Assembly: GCF_012726295.1 (NCBI RefSeq) | Contig: NZ_JABAOB010000005.1 | Coordinates: 372,001 to 436,000 of the forward strand | Reading direction: 5' to 3' | Origin: Chitinophaga sp. Ak27 | GTDB taxonomy: Bacteria; Bacteroidota; Bacteroidia; Chitinophagales; Chitinophagaceae | Length of the DNA stretch: 64,000 bases | In this document: positions 7,634 through 13,772 of the stretch, piece by piece | Numbering within the stretch: the first letter of the stretch is position 1 | How the letters are laid out: every line of letters begins with the position of its first letter | The notes under the pieces: model-generated | Seen by the model: only the letters and a program-made list of their open reading frames with translations | Told to the model about the DNA's origin: nothing | Databases searched by the model: none | Program-made: the position numbers and the translations under genes

Positions 7634-8150
7634 ATGTTTATTTAGATTTGATTAACAATTTGCAAGCATTTAGTAGATAATATCGGTATACCTGTAGTAC
7701 TGATTGGGCGATGTTGCTTAGAACATACTTTATGTTGCGTTCTCATGAATGCAGATTATTTAATTCTTCAAAGAAAAAAATTATTATGCAGGATACCTGA
7801 ATGCTTAACTACTATTTTTAAAAGCATCTCTCAAAACTGATTCCATATTATTGATATAAACATCAGTAGTAAACAGTTTTAGCATCAACAATTAACTTGT
7901 TAATACAATGCTTAAGTAGATTCGTCAACGTTAGTATTTCACTAACGTATAGTGGTGATATTTTTTTATGCAACAACATGCATCAAATAGATATCCCCGC
8001 ACTTTTTTTGTTAATCTTAATTAACAAACATTTCATTCACATATATCTGCCATACGCTATCCCTGTTAGTAGCCTTTTAGTAACTACCTAACGATAAAGT
8101 GTACACGTAAAAAGCACCCACACATTTATCAAGTCAAAAAATATTTTAAA
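7634..8150. other. AT-rich intergenic stretch with an 8-bp inverted repeat
   Basis: About 500 bp with no convincing gene: a 64-codon plus-strand frame at 7897-8091 lacks start context and composition. The one clear structure is ACGTTAGT (7928-7935) and ACTAACGT (7941-7948), an inverted repeat with a 5-bp spacer that could be an operator. Base composition is visibly more AT-rich than the flanks. Confidence 0.4.
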
Positions 8151-8156
8151 AAAATT

Positions 8157-8188
8157 TTGGAGATATTAAAAAAATATATTCATCTTTG
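8157..8188 (+). promoter_or_regulatory. Bacteroidota-type promoter for the 8.2-kb short transcript
   Basis: A -33 TTG (8157-8159) is followed after 21 bp by CATCTTTG (8181-8188), one mismatch from TAnnTTTG. Transcription should begin near 8195 and end at the terminator at 8331-8359, giving an RNA of ~160 nt. Confidence 0.55.
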
Positions 8189-8210
8189 CACTGTTAAAAA
8201 AATCATAAAC

Positions 8211-8303
8211 ATGTACCGCTCAATTATACATATACAAACAAAAAATTGGTTTAGCCACAAAGGGGGCTATGCTAATGGCGGGGCATGTTATGCTACTGAA
8301 TAG
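8211..8303 (+). CDS. 30-aa micropeptide or small-RNA leader
   Basis: The ATG lies ~16 nt after the predicted transcription start and opens 30 codons ending TGA-free at TAG. The C-terminal half is glycine-rich with one cysteine (HKGGYANGGACYATE). The unit is bounded by a promoter and a perfect terminator, so a short transcript is well supported; that the peptide is made is not. It has no signal peptide. A double-glycine motif exists (KGG), but there are no peptidase-transporter genes nearby, so I do not call it a bacteriocin. It could equally be a small RNA in which the ORF is incidental. Confidence 0.35.
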   Translation: MYRSIIHIQTKNWFSHKGGYANGGACYATE

Positions 8304-8330
8304 TTGATAAAACGAATTCGATATAACACA

Positions 8331-8359
8331 AGCCCCGCAAGAGATTGCGGGGCTTTTTA
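8331..8359 (+). terminator. Perfect Rho-independent terminator
   Basis: AGCCCCGCAA (8331-8340) and TTGCGGGGCT (8345-8354) form a 10-bp perfect stem with loop GAGA, followed by five T residues. Confidence 0.9.
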
Positions 8360-8384
8360 TTTGTGCTTAAAATAGATTTTAAAC

Positions 8385-8498
8385 ATGCAAATGCGCATTC
8401 AATACATATCATTTGGTCACCACAGCGGTAAACAACAGTTACCGATAGGAGACACGTATACATATTATTTTCAACGACCGAGTTGTCAACGAACCTAA
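8385..8498 (+). CDS. 37-aa micropeptide candidate or second small RNA
   Basis: Between the two terminators an ATG at 8385 opens 37 codons (MQMRIQYISFGHHSGKQQ at the start, ending at TAA 8496-8498). There is no recognisable family, signal peptide or good promoter match; a TTTG at 8360-8363 is the best upstream element. The strong terminator 23 bp downstream supports a transcript here, but coding is uncertain. Confidence 0.25.
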   Translation: MQMRIQYISFGHHSGKQQLPIGDTYTYYFQRPSCQRT

Positions 8499-8520
8499 CC
8501 AAAGGTTATGCTGAACAGAA

Positions 8521-8551
8521 AGCCGGTCGTGACGAACGACCGGCTTTTTTA
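8521..8551 (+). terminator. Perfect Rho-independent terminator
   Basis: AGCCGGTCGT (8521-8530) and ACGACCGGCT (8536-8545) form a 10-bp perfect stem with loop GACGA and a following T-run. It insulates the tRNA-like array from upstream transcription. Confidence 0.9.
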
Positions 8552-8677
8552 TTGCCCCTAAATTGGTAAAAGTCAATATAGCAAAAGGTTATAGGACAAT
8601 TTAACCAACGTAAACCCGGCCTTCATCCATTACTCACTCGTATAGTGAGGACCCCAAAGTGTGCATAGGCCACACGC

Positions 8678-8750
8678 TGACCAGTAGCTCAATGGTGAGA
8701 GCGACTGCCTTATACGCAGCAGGCTACCGGTTCAAATCCGGTCTGGTCAA
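8678..8750 (+). tRNA. Atypical tRNA-Ile(UAU)
   Basis: A full cloverleaf can be drawn: acceptor TGACCAG/CTGGTCA (7 bp), U8-A9, D-stem GCTC/GAGC, anticodon stem ACTGC/GCAGC with an A-C mismatch at 27-43, loop CTTATAC with anticodon TAT at 8711-8713, and T-arm ACCGG/CCGGT with loop TTCAAAT. No CCA is encoded. The anticodon UAU would read AUA directly, whereas bacteria normally read AUA with a CAU tRNA modified to lysidine, so this is a rare type. The U1-A72 pair is also unusual for isoleucine tRNA. It heads a cluster of aberrant tRNAs upstream of slipin. Confidence 0.75.
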
Positions 8751-8760
8751 CTATTTTCAT

Positions 8761-8832
8761 GGTGCTTGTAGTTCAATGGCAGAATATCCGGCTGTGAACC
8801 GGAAGAACAGGGTTCGATCCCCGCCAGCACCC
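8761..8832 (+). tRNA. Degenerate tRNA-His(GUG)-like gene
   Basis: The sequence folds as a tRNA with an extra 5' G (position -1) facing C73, the histidine identity element. The anticodon stem TCCGG/CCGGA is perfect and the loop CTGTGAA carries GTG. The D-arm is GTTC/GAAT. The T-stem is weak: CAGGG against CCCGC gives only three pairs, and the acceptor has a T-C mismatch. The T-loop TTCGATC is canonical. The body resembles a glycine-tRNA scaffold carrying a histidine anticodon. A normal housekeeping tRNA-His would not tolerate these mismatches well, so it may be a decoy or decaying copy. Confidence 0.65.
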
Positions 8833-8836
8833 AACC

Positions 8837-8921
8837 GTGAGTACGGCGACGTGGGAGTGTCGCAATGGTCTGTAAAACCATCGCCTTAACGGCTTAGCAG
8901 GTTCGAATCCTGCTACTCACA
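8837..8921 (+). tRNA. tRNA-Tyr(GUA) lacking U8
   Basis: The acceptor GTGAGTA/TACTCAC (7 bp), D-stem GCGAC/GTCGC, anticodon stem ATGGT/ACCAT with loop CTGTAAA (anticodon GTA), a long class-II variable arm (CGCC/GGC) and T-arm GCAGG/CCTGC with loop TTCGAAT are all intact. The long variable arm fits bacterial tyrosine tRNA. Positions 8-9 read CG instead of the nearly invariant U8, which normally makes the reverse-Hoogsteen pair with A14, so folding or stability may differ. No CCA is encoded. Confidence 0.75.
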
Positions 8922-9081
8922 CTCCGTAAATGCAACGCATTTGCTAAAGAACTTCCCTCACGGGAAGACGAGTATCGATGCCTTCACCAAGCAAACCAGG
9001 CGAGGGTTTCAGATAGCCCCGCAGTGCAGCCGTAGTAACGCGCTGTATGCTGTTGCTTCACAGGCACTATGCTCGCCATCA
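8922..9081 (+). ncRNA. Structured non-coding stretch 5' of the permuted tRNA-like fold
   Basis: There is no plausible protein frame, but many stems: AAATGC/GCATTT with a 3-nt loop (near 8928-8942), CTTCCC/GGGAAG (near 8952-8967), and a larger enclosing helix GGCGAG (8999-9004) with CTCGCC (9072-9077) that closes a 79-nt domain. That domain has no T-arm, so it is not a tRNA. It directly precedes the permuted tRNA-like module and may be the 5' part of the same RNA. Confidence 0.4.
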
Positions 9082-9148
9082 TCTATGGGTCGCAGGTTCG
9101 ATTCCTGTCCGCCTGTATAGGCGGTAGCTCAGTAGGAAGAGCAATAGA
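9082..9148 (+). ncRNA. Circularly permuted tRNA-like module (Y-RNA-like)
   Basis: The elements of a tRNA occur in permuted order. First comes the 3' anticodon-stem strand TCTAT (9082-9086) and variable GGGTC, then the T-arm GCAGG-TTCGATT-CCTGT (9092-9108) and acceptor 3' strand CCGCCT (9109-9114). A GTAT tetraloop follows, then acceptor 5' strand AGGCGG (9119-9124), T8-A9, D-arm GCTC-AGTAGGAA-GAGC (9127-9142) and finally ATAGA (9144-9148) pairing with TCTAT. The acceptor stem is thus closed by a loop and the ends emerge at the anticodon stem. This is the architecture described for the effector domain of bacterial Y RNAs (YrlA), which mimic tRNA and tether the Ro60 homologue Rsr. No rsr gene lies in the window. 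T33 is absent, so no functional anticodon loop is formed. Confidence 0.65.
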
Positions 9149-9179
9149 CATGTCTTCCTTTATAGGAAAGGTCAAAACA

Positions 9180-9222
9180 GAGGACTGACAATCCTTAAAA
9201 ACAACATGGACTTGAAATCCAG
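9180..9222 (+). ncRNA. Two isolated anticodon stem-loops (GAC, TGA)
   Basis: GAGGA-CTGACAA-TCCTT (9180-9196) is a 5-bp stem with a canonical 7-nt anticodon loop, T33 and A37, anticodon GAC (valine). ATGGA-CTTGAAA-TCCAG (9206-9222) is a 4-bp stem plus one mismatch with anticodon TGA (serine). Neither has D- or T-arms around it, so they are not complete tRNAs. They follow the permuted module within the same non-coding region. Confidence 0.4.
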
Positions 9223-9231
9223 ACAACCAAC

Positions 9232-9419
9232 AAAAGCCAGGGCTGTAAGCCCTGCCACTTCATCAAAAGGATGATAACGGCAAATGAGTAAACACCAGCA
9301 GGCAATCGCTTCGGCTGTTATCTCCCATCACTTGGCACTTCCGCCCCAACTGATGCAGGGATAGCTGTTGAATCACTGCCTCCGTGCACCCTCATCGGAC
9401 AACACTCCTGGCTTTTTTT
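9232..9419 (+). ncRNA. Structured RNA closed by a long-range terminator helix upstream of slipin
   Basis: AAAAGCCAGG (9232-9241) is complementary over 10 bp to CCTGGCTTTT (9407-9416), the latter part of a seven-T run. No local partner exists for CCTGGC, so the helix closes a ~185-nt domain and could act as a terminator. Inside are GATAAC (about 9273) with GTTATC, and GATG-c-AGGG with CCCTCATC. The 5' strand also competes with a local hairpin CAGGGCT/AGCCCTG (9238-9254), so two exclusive folds are possible. The end lies 23 bp before the slipin ATG. Confidence 0.4.
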
Positions 9420-9442
9420 AATGAACCCCAAAAAACAAAAAA

Positions 9443-10537
9443 ATGAAAAGAGTTACCATCAATGCCTACGAAAGAGGATTGATATTCAAGAACGGCGTAT
9501 ACCAGCGAATGCTGACAGAAGGTCGTCACTGGCTGATTAACGAAGATGCTCAGATCTATGATATCAACAAACCTTTTGTAGCCCCCATTGAATTAAACAT
9601 ATTGCTGCAAGACAGCGACGTCAGAGTCGCTTTGCACGTAGTGGAAGTAAGCGAAACTGAAATTGTGCTGCACTATGAAAACGGTTTACTGAAGCAGGTA
9701 CTGACCGCCGGAAGATATACTTTCTGGAAAAACATGATTGACTATAAGTTTGTTAGAGCCGACATCTCTAAGATCGCCATCACCGAAAATATAGACCGGT
9801 CTACCTTGAGTCACCGGCTGGTAGCACCTTTCGTAAGAACGTTCAACGTAGAAAATTACGAACAGGCAGTGATGTTAGTAGATGGTAAATACGCCACTAC
9901 CTTGTATCCCGGCATCTATTCCTGGTGGAGAAATAATATCTCTATCGCCATCAGCAAAATTGATATGCGGCAGATGCAGCTGGAAATCAACGGCCAGGAA
10001 ATCCTGACCAAAGACAAAGCTGCCCTGCGTATCAACGCATGGGCACAATACCAGGTAGCAGATATCAACAAGGCCATCCTGCAAAACAAAGAATATGAAA
10101 GGCAACTGTATGTGTTGTTCCAGCTCGCGCTGAGAGAATACATCGCCACCTTGCATTTCGATGAATTGCTGGAAAAGAAAGATGCCCTGGCGCCTTTCAT
10201 TATGAAGGCAGTAAGCGACAAGGCTGAAAACCTGGGTATTACCCTGCATACCTTCGGTATCCGCGACATCATCCTGCCAGGCGATGTGAAGGAAATCATG
10301 AACCAGGTACTGGTAGCCGAAAAGAAGGCGCAGGCCAACATCATCATGCGCCGGGAAGAAACTGCCAGCACCAGGAGCTTGCTGAATACAGCCAAACTAA
10401 TGGAAGACAACCCCATGCTGTTTAAGCTGAAGGAGATGGAGTATGTGGAAAAGATCGCTGAAAAAATCAACAGCATCAGCCTGAGCGGAAACGGCGTGCT
10501 GATAGATCAATTGAGGCAAATATTTATCCCTAAATAG
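9443..10537 (+). CDS. Slipin / SPFH (Band 7) domain protein
   Basis: A 364-residue soluble protein. Residues ~1-160 hold three related beta modules (ERGLIFKNGVYQRMLTEGRH, EIVLHYENGLLKQVLTAGRY, QAVMLVDGKYATTLYPGIYS). Residues ~165-310 form the SPFH domain (SKIDMRQMQLEINGQEILTK, FGIRDIILPGDVKEIMNQVL), followed by a helical tail with AEKKAQANIIMRREE. There is no N-terminal membrane helix. SPFH proteins oligomerise into scaffolds; slipins of this type are known from bacterial RNA-repair gene neighbourhoods (RtcB, RtcA, Rsr), which is notable because the gene follows tRNA-like and Y-RNA-like elements. None of those partner proteins is in this window. The function here, probably linked to RNA stress, is inference. 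Confidence 0.85.
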   Translation: MKRVTINAYERGLIFKNGVYQRMLTEGRHWLINEDAQIYDINKPFVAPIELNILLQDSDVRVALHVVEVSETEIVLHYENGLLKQVLTAGRYTFWKNMIDYKFVRADISKIAITENIDRSTLSHRLVAPFVRTFNVENYEQAVMLVDGKYATTLYPGIYSWWRNNISIAISKIDMRQMQLEINGQEILTKDKAALRINAWAQYQVADINKAILQNKEYERQLYVLFQLALREYIATLHFDELLEKKDALAPFIMKAVSDKAENLGITLHTFGIRDIILPGDVKEIMNQVLVAEKKAQANIIMRREETASTRSLLNTAKLMEDNPMLFKLKEMEYVEKIAEKINSISLSGNGVLIDQLRQIFIPK

Positions 10538-10543
10538 AACAAC

Positions 10544-10585
10544 GGGTGCATCAAATTTGATGCGCCCGCTTGTTATCTTTTTGCT
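10544..10585 (+). terminator. Terminator after slipin
   Basis: GGGTGCATCAAA (10544-10555) and TTTGATGCGCCC (10556-10567) form a 12-bp hairpin with one G-T pair, followed by a T-rich tract (TTGTTATCTTTTT). Confidence 0.6.
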
Positions 10586-10608
10586 TTCTGGGTAAAAAAC
10601 TAACTTTG
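10581..10608 (+). promoter_or_regulatory. Promoter for ywbE
   Basis: TTG at 10581-10583 and a perfect -7 element TAACTTTG at 10601-10608, 17 bp apart, lie directly before the ATG at 10613, implying a near-leaderless mRNA. Confidence 0.6.
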
Positions 10609-10612
10609 CCTT

Positions 10613-10822
10613 ATGGACGGACAATATAGAAAAGATATTTATCCAGGACTGGAAGTAGCCATCATCCTGAAAAAAGACCAACGCAGCGGTAAAAAAACCT
10701 ACGGCATTGTGAAAGATTTACTCACCTCGGCCGCCTACCACTCCCGCGGTATTAAAGTGCGGCTGGAAGATGGCCAAATAGGCCGGGTAGTAGAAACAGA
10801 CGTAGTAGGCGACGAAGACTAA
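10613..10822 (+). CDS. ywbE: YwbE family protein (DUF2196)
   Basis: The 69 residues match the small YwbE family along their whole length: DIYPGLEVAIILKKDQRSGK, YGIVKDLLT and HSRGIKVRLEDGQIGRVVET. The fold is a small beta-barrel of uncertain biochemical function, resembling KOW-type nucleic-acid-binding proteins. It has its own promoter and ends by overlapping the convergent pth2 stop by four bases. Confidence 0.9.
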   Translation: MDGQYRKDIYPGLEVAIILKKDQRSGKKTYGIVKDLLTSAAYHSRGIKVRLEDGQIGRVVETDVVGDED

Positions 10823-11214
10823 AGCAGCTTCAGATCTTTGGTGATGCGGTCTATCGCCTCATTGAGGTTAGGACCGATAGCACAACAGGTTTTCGTAGGC
10901 ACGCCTCCAAATTCCGTTAACCCCGAATCTGTTATCAAAGTAGCATTCAGTCCATCCTCCACGGCTTGCTGATACACCCGCTCCAGCTCTTCTTCTGAAT
11001 CGACCGACAAACAAATTTTGGTAAACCCTTTCGTCATCCATTCCGACACCTCTTCGGGGTTTCTTAAGTTCGTTTGCAGCGTATAGCCTTCTATGGTAGC
11101 ATGGCGGGTAAGAAAGGCAATAGATGCATGCGCCCCCTGGGCAATCATTTTCCCCTTGCGCATGTTTAAATCCTTGCGCATCACAATTACCTGCTTAACT
11201 ATCCTGGACGACAT
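10819..11214 (-). CDS. Peptidyl-tRNA hydrolase, PTH2 (archaeal/eukaryotic) type
   Basis: A 131-residue PTH2 protein. Conserved motifs are VIVMRKDLNMRKGKMIAQGA (catalytic-site lysines and the AQGAHAS loop), KICLSVDSEEEL, TLITDSGLTEF and KTCCAIGP. PTH2 cleaves peptidyl-tRNA that drops off stalled ribosomes, recycling tRNA. Bacteria usually rely on the unrelated Pth1; PTH2 is seen in some Bacteroidota. The gene lies ~300 bp from slipin and the tRNA-like array but is convergent with ywbE, so a functional link is only suggestive. Confidence 0.88.
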   Translation of the reverse strand: MSSRIVKQVIVMRKDLNMRKGKMIAQGAHASIAFLTRHATIEGYTLQTNLRNPEEVSEWMTKGFTKICLSVDSEEELERVYQQAVEDGLNATLITDSGLTEFGGVPTKTCCAIGPNLNEAIDRITKDLKLL

Positions 11215-11245
11215 ATGTCACGATTTAAGCAGCGAATGTACAAAA

Positions 11246-11812
11246 TTACCATATCACATAACCTACGCTGAGCCGTATGCTCAGGTAATGAGCAGCATCG
11301 TTGTAATAGTTACGTGGCGTAAACATCCAGCCAAAGCGGCCTTCGAAGTTGATATGATTTCCCCAGCTGCGTTGCATGCCCCAGGCGGGTGTTACAAAAC
11401 CATAGGTGCCTGTTGCAAAGTTCTTCGAAAAAAGAGGCGCCGTTACCGTCCCTGCGGTAATGCTTACAAAGCTTCCCGCATTGTTATTTACTTTCTTCCC
11501 TTTGGCTATCCGTCGGGCAATACCATAATACTGCCTTACTTCTCCTGAAAAAACGGGTACGGCCGCATAAGCCCAATGATCATCCTCAAAGTAACTATAA
11601 CTATTGCTCGAATACGCCAGGCCCAGTTCAACGCCTGCTTCCAGGTTGAGCGTGGTATATTTCAACAATCGTAATTCATAATTGGCGCCAACGCCTAACA
11701 GGGAAAGATTTGCTTTTAATTGACCCGGTTTTCTCCAACCTTCTTCCTGGGCGGCTACACGCAAACAGGAAAACAATAATAATGCGCAGACCGCCTTCAT
11801 TTTTTGGGACAT
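11246..11812 (-). CDS. Outer membrane beta-barrel protein, unknown role
   Basis: The ORF extends upstream through a TTG at 11926 but overlaps the divergent recD gene; the ATG at 11812 or 11800 gives a proper signal peptide (MKAVCALLLFSCLRVAAQ). The ~165-residue mature part alternates hydrophobic and polar residues with aromatic girdles (LKANLSLLGVGANYELRLLK, NLEAGVELGLAYSS) and ends in an aromatic C-terminus (LSVGYVIW), as expected for an 8-stranded outer membrane barrel. It shares the ~50-bp region upstream of recD. Confidence 0.65.
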   Translation of the reverse strand: MSQKMKAVCALLLFSCLRVAAQEEGWRKPGQLKANLSLLGVGANYELRLLKYTTLNLEAGVELGLAYSSNSYSYFEDDHWAYAAVPVFSGEVRQYYGIARRIAKGKKVNNNAGSFVSITAGTVTAPLFSKNFATGTYGFVTPAWGMQRSWGNHINFEGRFGWMFTPRNYYNDAAHYLSIRLSVGYVIW

Positions 11813-11842
11813 TGTATACAGTGTATAGGTTACGTATTTTTG
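11812..11842 (+). promoter_or_regulatory. Promoter of the recD-recC-recB operon
   Basis: TTG (11812-11814), a 20-bp spacer and TATTTTTG (11835-11842, exact TAnnTTTG). The recD ATG at 11862 is ~13 nt after the expected transcription start. Confidence 0.65.
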
Positions 11843-11861
11843 CAATATACAGCGCTTTCTA

Positions 11862-13727
11862 ATGAAGCAGAAAAAGTTGTATTTTAATCTTTTCAAGTGG
11901 CCTGAAAGAATGCGAAACATATCCACCCTAAACGATGTACACCAACAATTTGCTGAGTATTTCGATATACCAGCACTGAAGCCGTATGCTTACTTATTAT
12001 CAAAAAAAGGCAGCGAAGGCCATATCTGTCTTCATCTTGATAAAATAAAAGAAGAACGGGAAAATCTTCCGGAATCTTACCAGAAAATAGAAACCGGGAA
12101 AGAAATATTGGAAAGTATTCCATTGGTCGGGCTTCAGGGCAACGATAAACAGCCGTTTGTGGTATACCAGGACCGCCTCTACCTGCAACGCTATTTCAGG
12201 TATGAAACCAACTTCCTGCAACGCATCAAAGCATTTCTGGCCACGGAAAAAACACTACTGCCGGAAAGAATGACTTTACTGCAAAACCAGCAACCGCTGA
12301 TCAGTAAATTATTTGCCGGCGGCATTCTCAACGATGGCAGCGATCCTGCCGACTGGCAACTGGCCGCTGCTATCACCGGCGTATTGAATAATTTTACGAT
12401 TATCACCGGGGGACCCGGTACCGGCAAAACTACCACCGTAGCTAAAATACTGGCGATCCTGTTTGCTGCCGATCCCCGGCTGAAAGTGGCCCTGGCAGCA
12501 CCTACCGGTAAAGCTGCCGCCCGTATGGCGGAAAGTCTCCGTAATACCAACCTGGAGGTAGATGCTTCCATTAGTCAGCAATTTAGGCAGCTACAACCCG
12601 CCACTATTCACCGTCTCTTGAAATCTATCAGTGGCAGTCCGTACTTCCGGCACGATAAAACCAATCCCCTCAACTACGATGTTGTTATCGTAGACGAATG
12701 TTCTATGATAGATGTAGCACTGTTCGCCAAGCTGCTGGATGCCATCCATCCGGATACCCGCCTGATTTTATTGGGCGACAAAGACCAGCTCGCCTCTGTG
12801 GAGGCAGGTAGTTTGTTTGGCGATCTTTGCCAGGCACAGGAGTCCCTCAACGGCTTCAGCACAGAAAGACACCGCTTTATCAATAGCTTTATTGCCGATG
12901 AGCAGCGCCATATCCCGGCGGCGCAGGAGCAACAAGAGAGCCATCATCCCTTGTTTCAACACCTGGTAGAACTGCGGCGCAGCCATCGTTTTACTGGCAA
13001 CACAGGCATTGGCAAATTCAGTAAAGCCATTATCGCTAACCAGGTACCTGTTATCCAGTCTTTTTTTCCGCCTTCGGCAGATGAACAGGTAGTCATAGAC
13101 CCCAGCGCGGATGAAAAATTATTTGAAGACTTTATAGGCCGCTACGCCACTTTTATCCAGGAACGCGACATTGCTACTGCGCTAAAATTATTAAATGCGC
13201 AACGGGTACTTACCGCCGTAAGAGAAGGCCCACAGGGACTTTATACGGTTAACAAGCAAATTGAAAAATATTTATACGATAAGCAGCTAATTACCGCACA
13301 CAGCGAGTTTTATGAAAACCGCCCGGTGATCCTCACCCGTAACTATTATGAACATGGCTTGTTCAACGGCGATACCGGCATTATCCGTGCTGATGAAAAC
13401 GGGGTGCTCATGGCCTGGTTTGAAGACAGCACCGGCGCGTTGAAAGCCGTATTACCCGGCTACCTTACCCAGGCAGAAACCGCCTTCGCCATGACCATCC
13501 ATAAAAGTCAGGGGTCGGAGTTCGGGGAAGTATTGGTATTATTACCGGATACCACCGATGTCCCTATTCTCACGCGGGAATTATTATACACTGCCGTGAG
13601 CAGGGCCAGGCATAAAGTATACGTACAGGGGTCGCCGGAAGTAATACTAATGGCAGCGGAACGTTTCGTGGAAAGAGCCTCGGGAATTGCGGCCCGGTTC
13701 ATGGAAGTGGCAGAGAATGCAGATTAA
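11862..13727 (+). CDS. recD: RecD, exodeoxyribonuclease V alpha subunit (5'-3' helicase)
   Basis: A 621-residue superfamily 1B helicase. Walker A is GGPGTGKT at 183-190, Walker B is VIVDECSMID, motif III is LILLGDKDQLASVEAG and the C-terminal motifs are FAMTIHKSQGSEFGEVLV and LYTAVSRAR. RecD is the fast 5'-3' motor of RecBCD, which processes double-strand ends and destroys foreign linear DNA. The ATG at 11862 follows a good promoter; M17 at 11910 is an alternative. It is first in a three-gene operon, with recC 45 bp downstream. RecD first differs from the enterobacterial recC-ptrA-recB-recD order. Confidence 0.93.
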   Translation: MKQKKLYFNLFKWPERMRNISTLNDVHQQFAEYFDIPALKPYAYLLSKKGSEGHICLHLDKIKEERENLPESYQKIETGKEILESIPLVGLQGNDKQPFVVYQDRLYLQRYFRYETNFLQRIKAFLATEKTLLPERMTLLQNQQPLISKLFAGGILNDGSDPADWQLAAAITGVLNNFTIITGGPGTGKTTTVAKILAILFAADPRLKVALAAPTGKAAARMAESLRNTNLEVDASISQQFRQLQPATIHRLLKSISGSPYFRHDKTNPLNYDVVIVDECSMIDVALFAKLLDAIHPDTRLILLGDKDQLASVEAGSLFGDLCQAQESLNGFSTERHRFINSFIADEQRHIPAAQEQQESHHPLFQHLVELRRSHRFTGNTGIGKFSKAIIANQVPVIQSFFPPSADEQVVIDPSADEKLFEDFIGRYATFIQERDIATALKLLNAQRVLTAVREGPQGLYTVNKQIEKYLYDKQLITAHSEFYENRPVILTRNYYEHGLFNGDTGIIRADENGVLMAWFEDSTGALKAVLPGYLTQAETAFAMTIHKSQGSEFGEVLVLLPDTTDVPILTRELLYTAVSRARHKVYVQGSPEVILMAAERFVERASGIAARFMEVAENAD

Positions 13728-13772
13728 ATAACATGCTTCGGGAATGGCGGAGTGTAAACAAAGGACTTATCA

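Noticed and set aside
7897-8091. A 64-codon AT-rich frame in the gap before the microtranscripts.
   Set aside because: No promoter, no terminator and composition typical of non-coding AT-rich DNA.
8211-8303. A bacteriocin or RiPP precursor reading of the 30-residue peptide because of its double glycine.
   Set aside because: No peptidase-containing transporter or modifying enzyme is nearby and the leader is too short.
8659-8889. A 76-codon plus-strand open frame across the tRNA genes.
   Set aside because: It is covered by two tRNA cloverleaves and has no homologous features; coding is incidental.
9153-9169. A third stem-loop (TCTTC-CTTTATA-GGAAA) whose loop would place UUA as anticodon, an ochre-suppressor-like arm.
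   Set aside because: The stem has a mismatch and a wobble, position 37 is a pyrimidine, and a 6-nt loop with TTCC/GGAA pairs better.
9916-10476. A 186-codon antisense frame within slipin.
   Set aside because: The plus-strand SPFH protein is clearly real; the antisense product is a serine-rich shadow with no motif.
8678-10537. A complete Rtc-type RNA-repair operon.
   Set aside because: Only slipin and tRNA-like elements are present; no RtcB, RtcA, RtcR or Rsr sequence occurs in the window.
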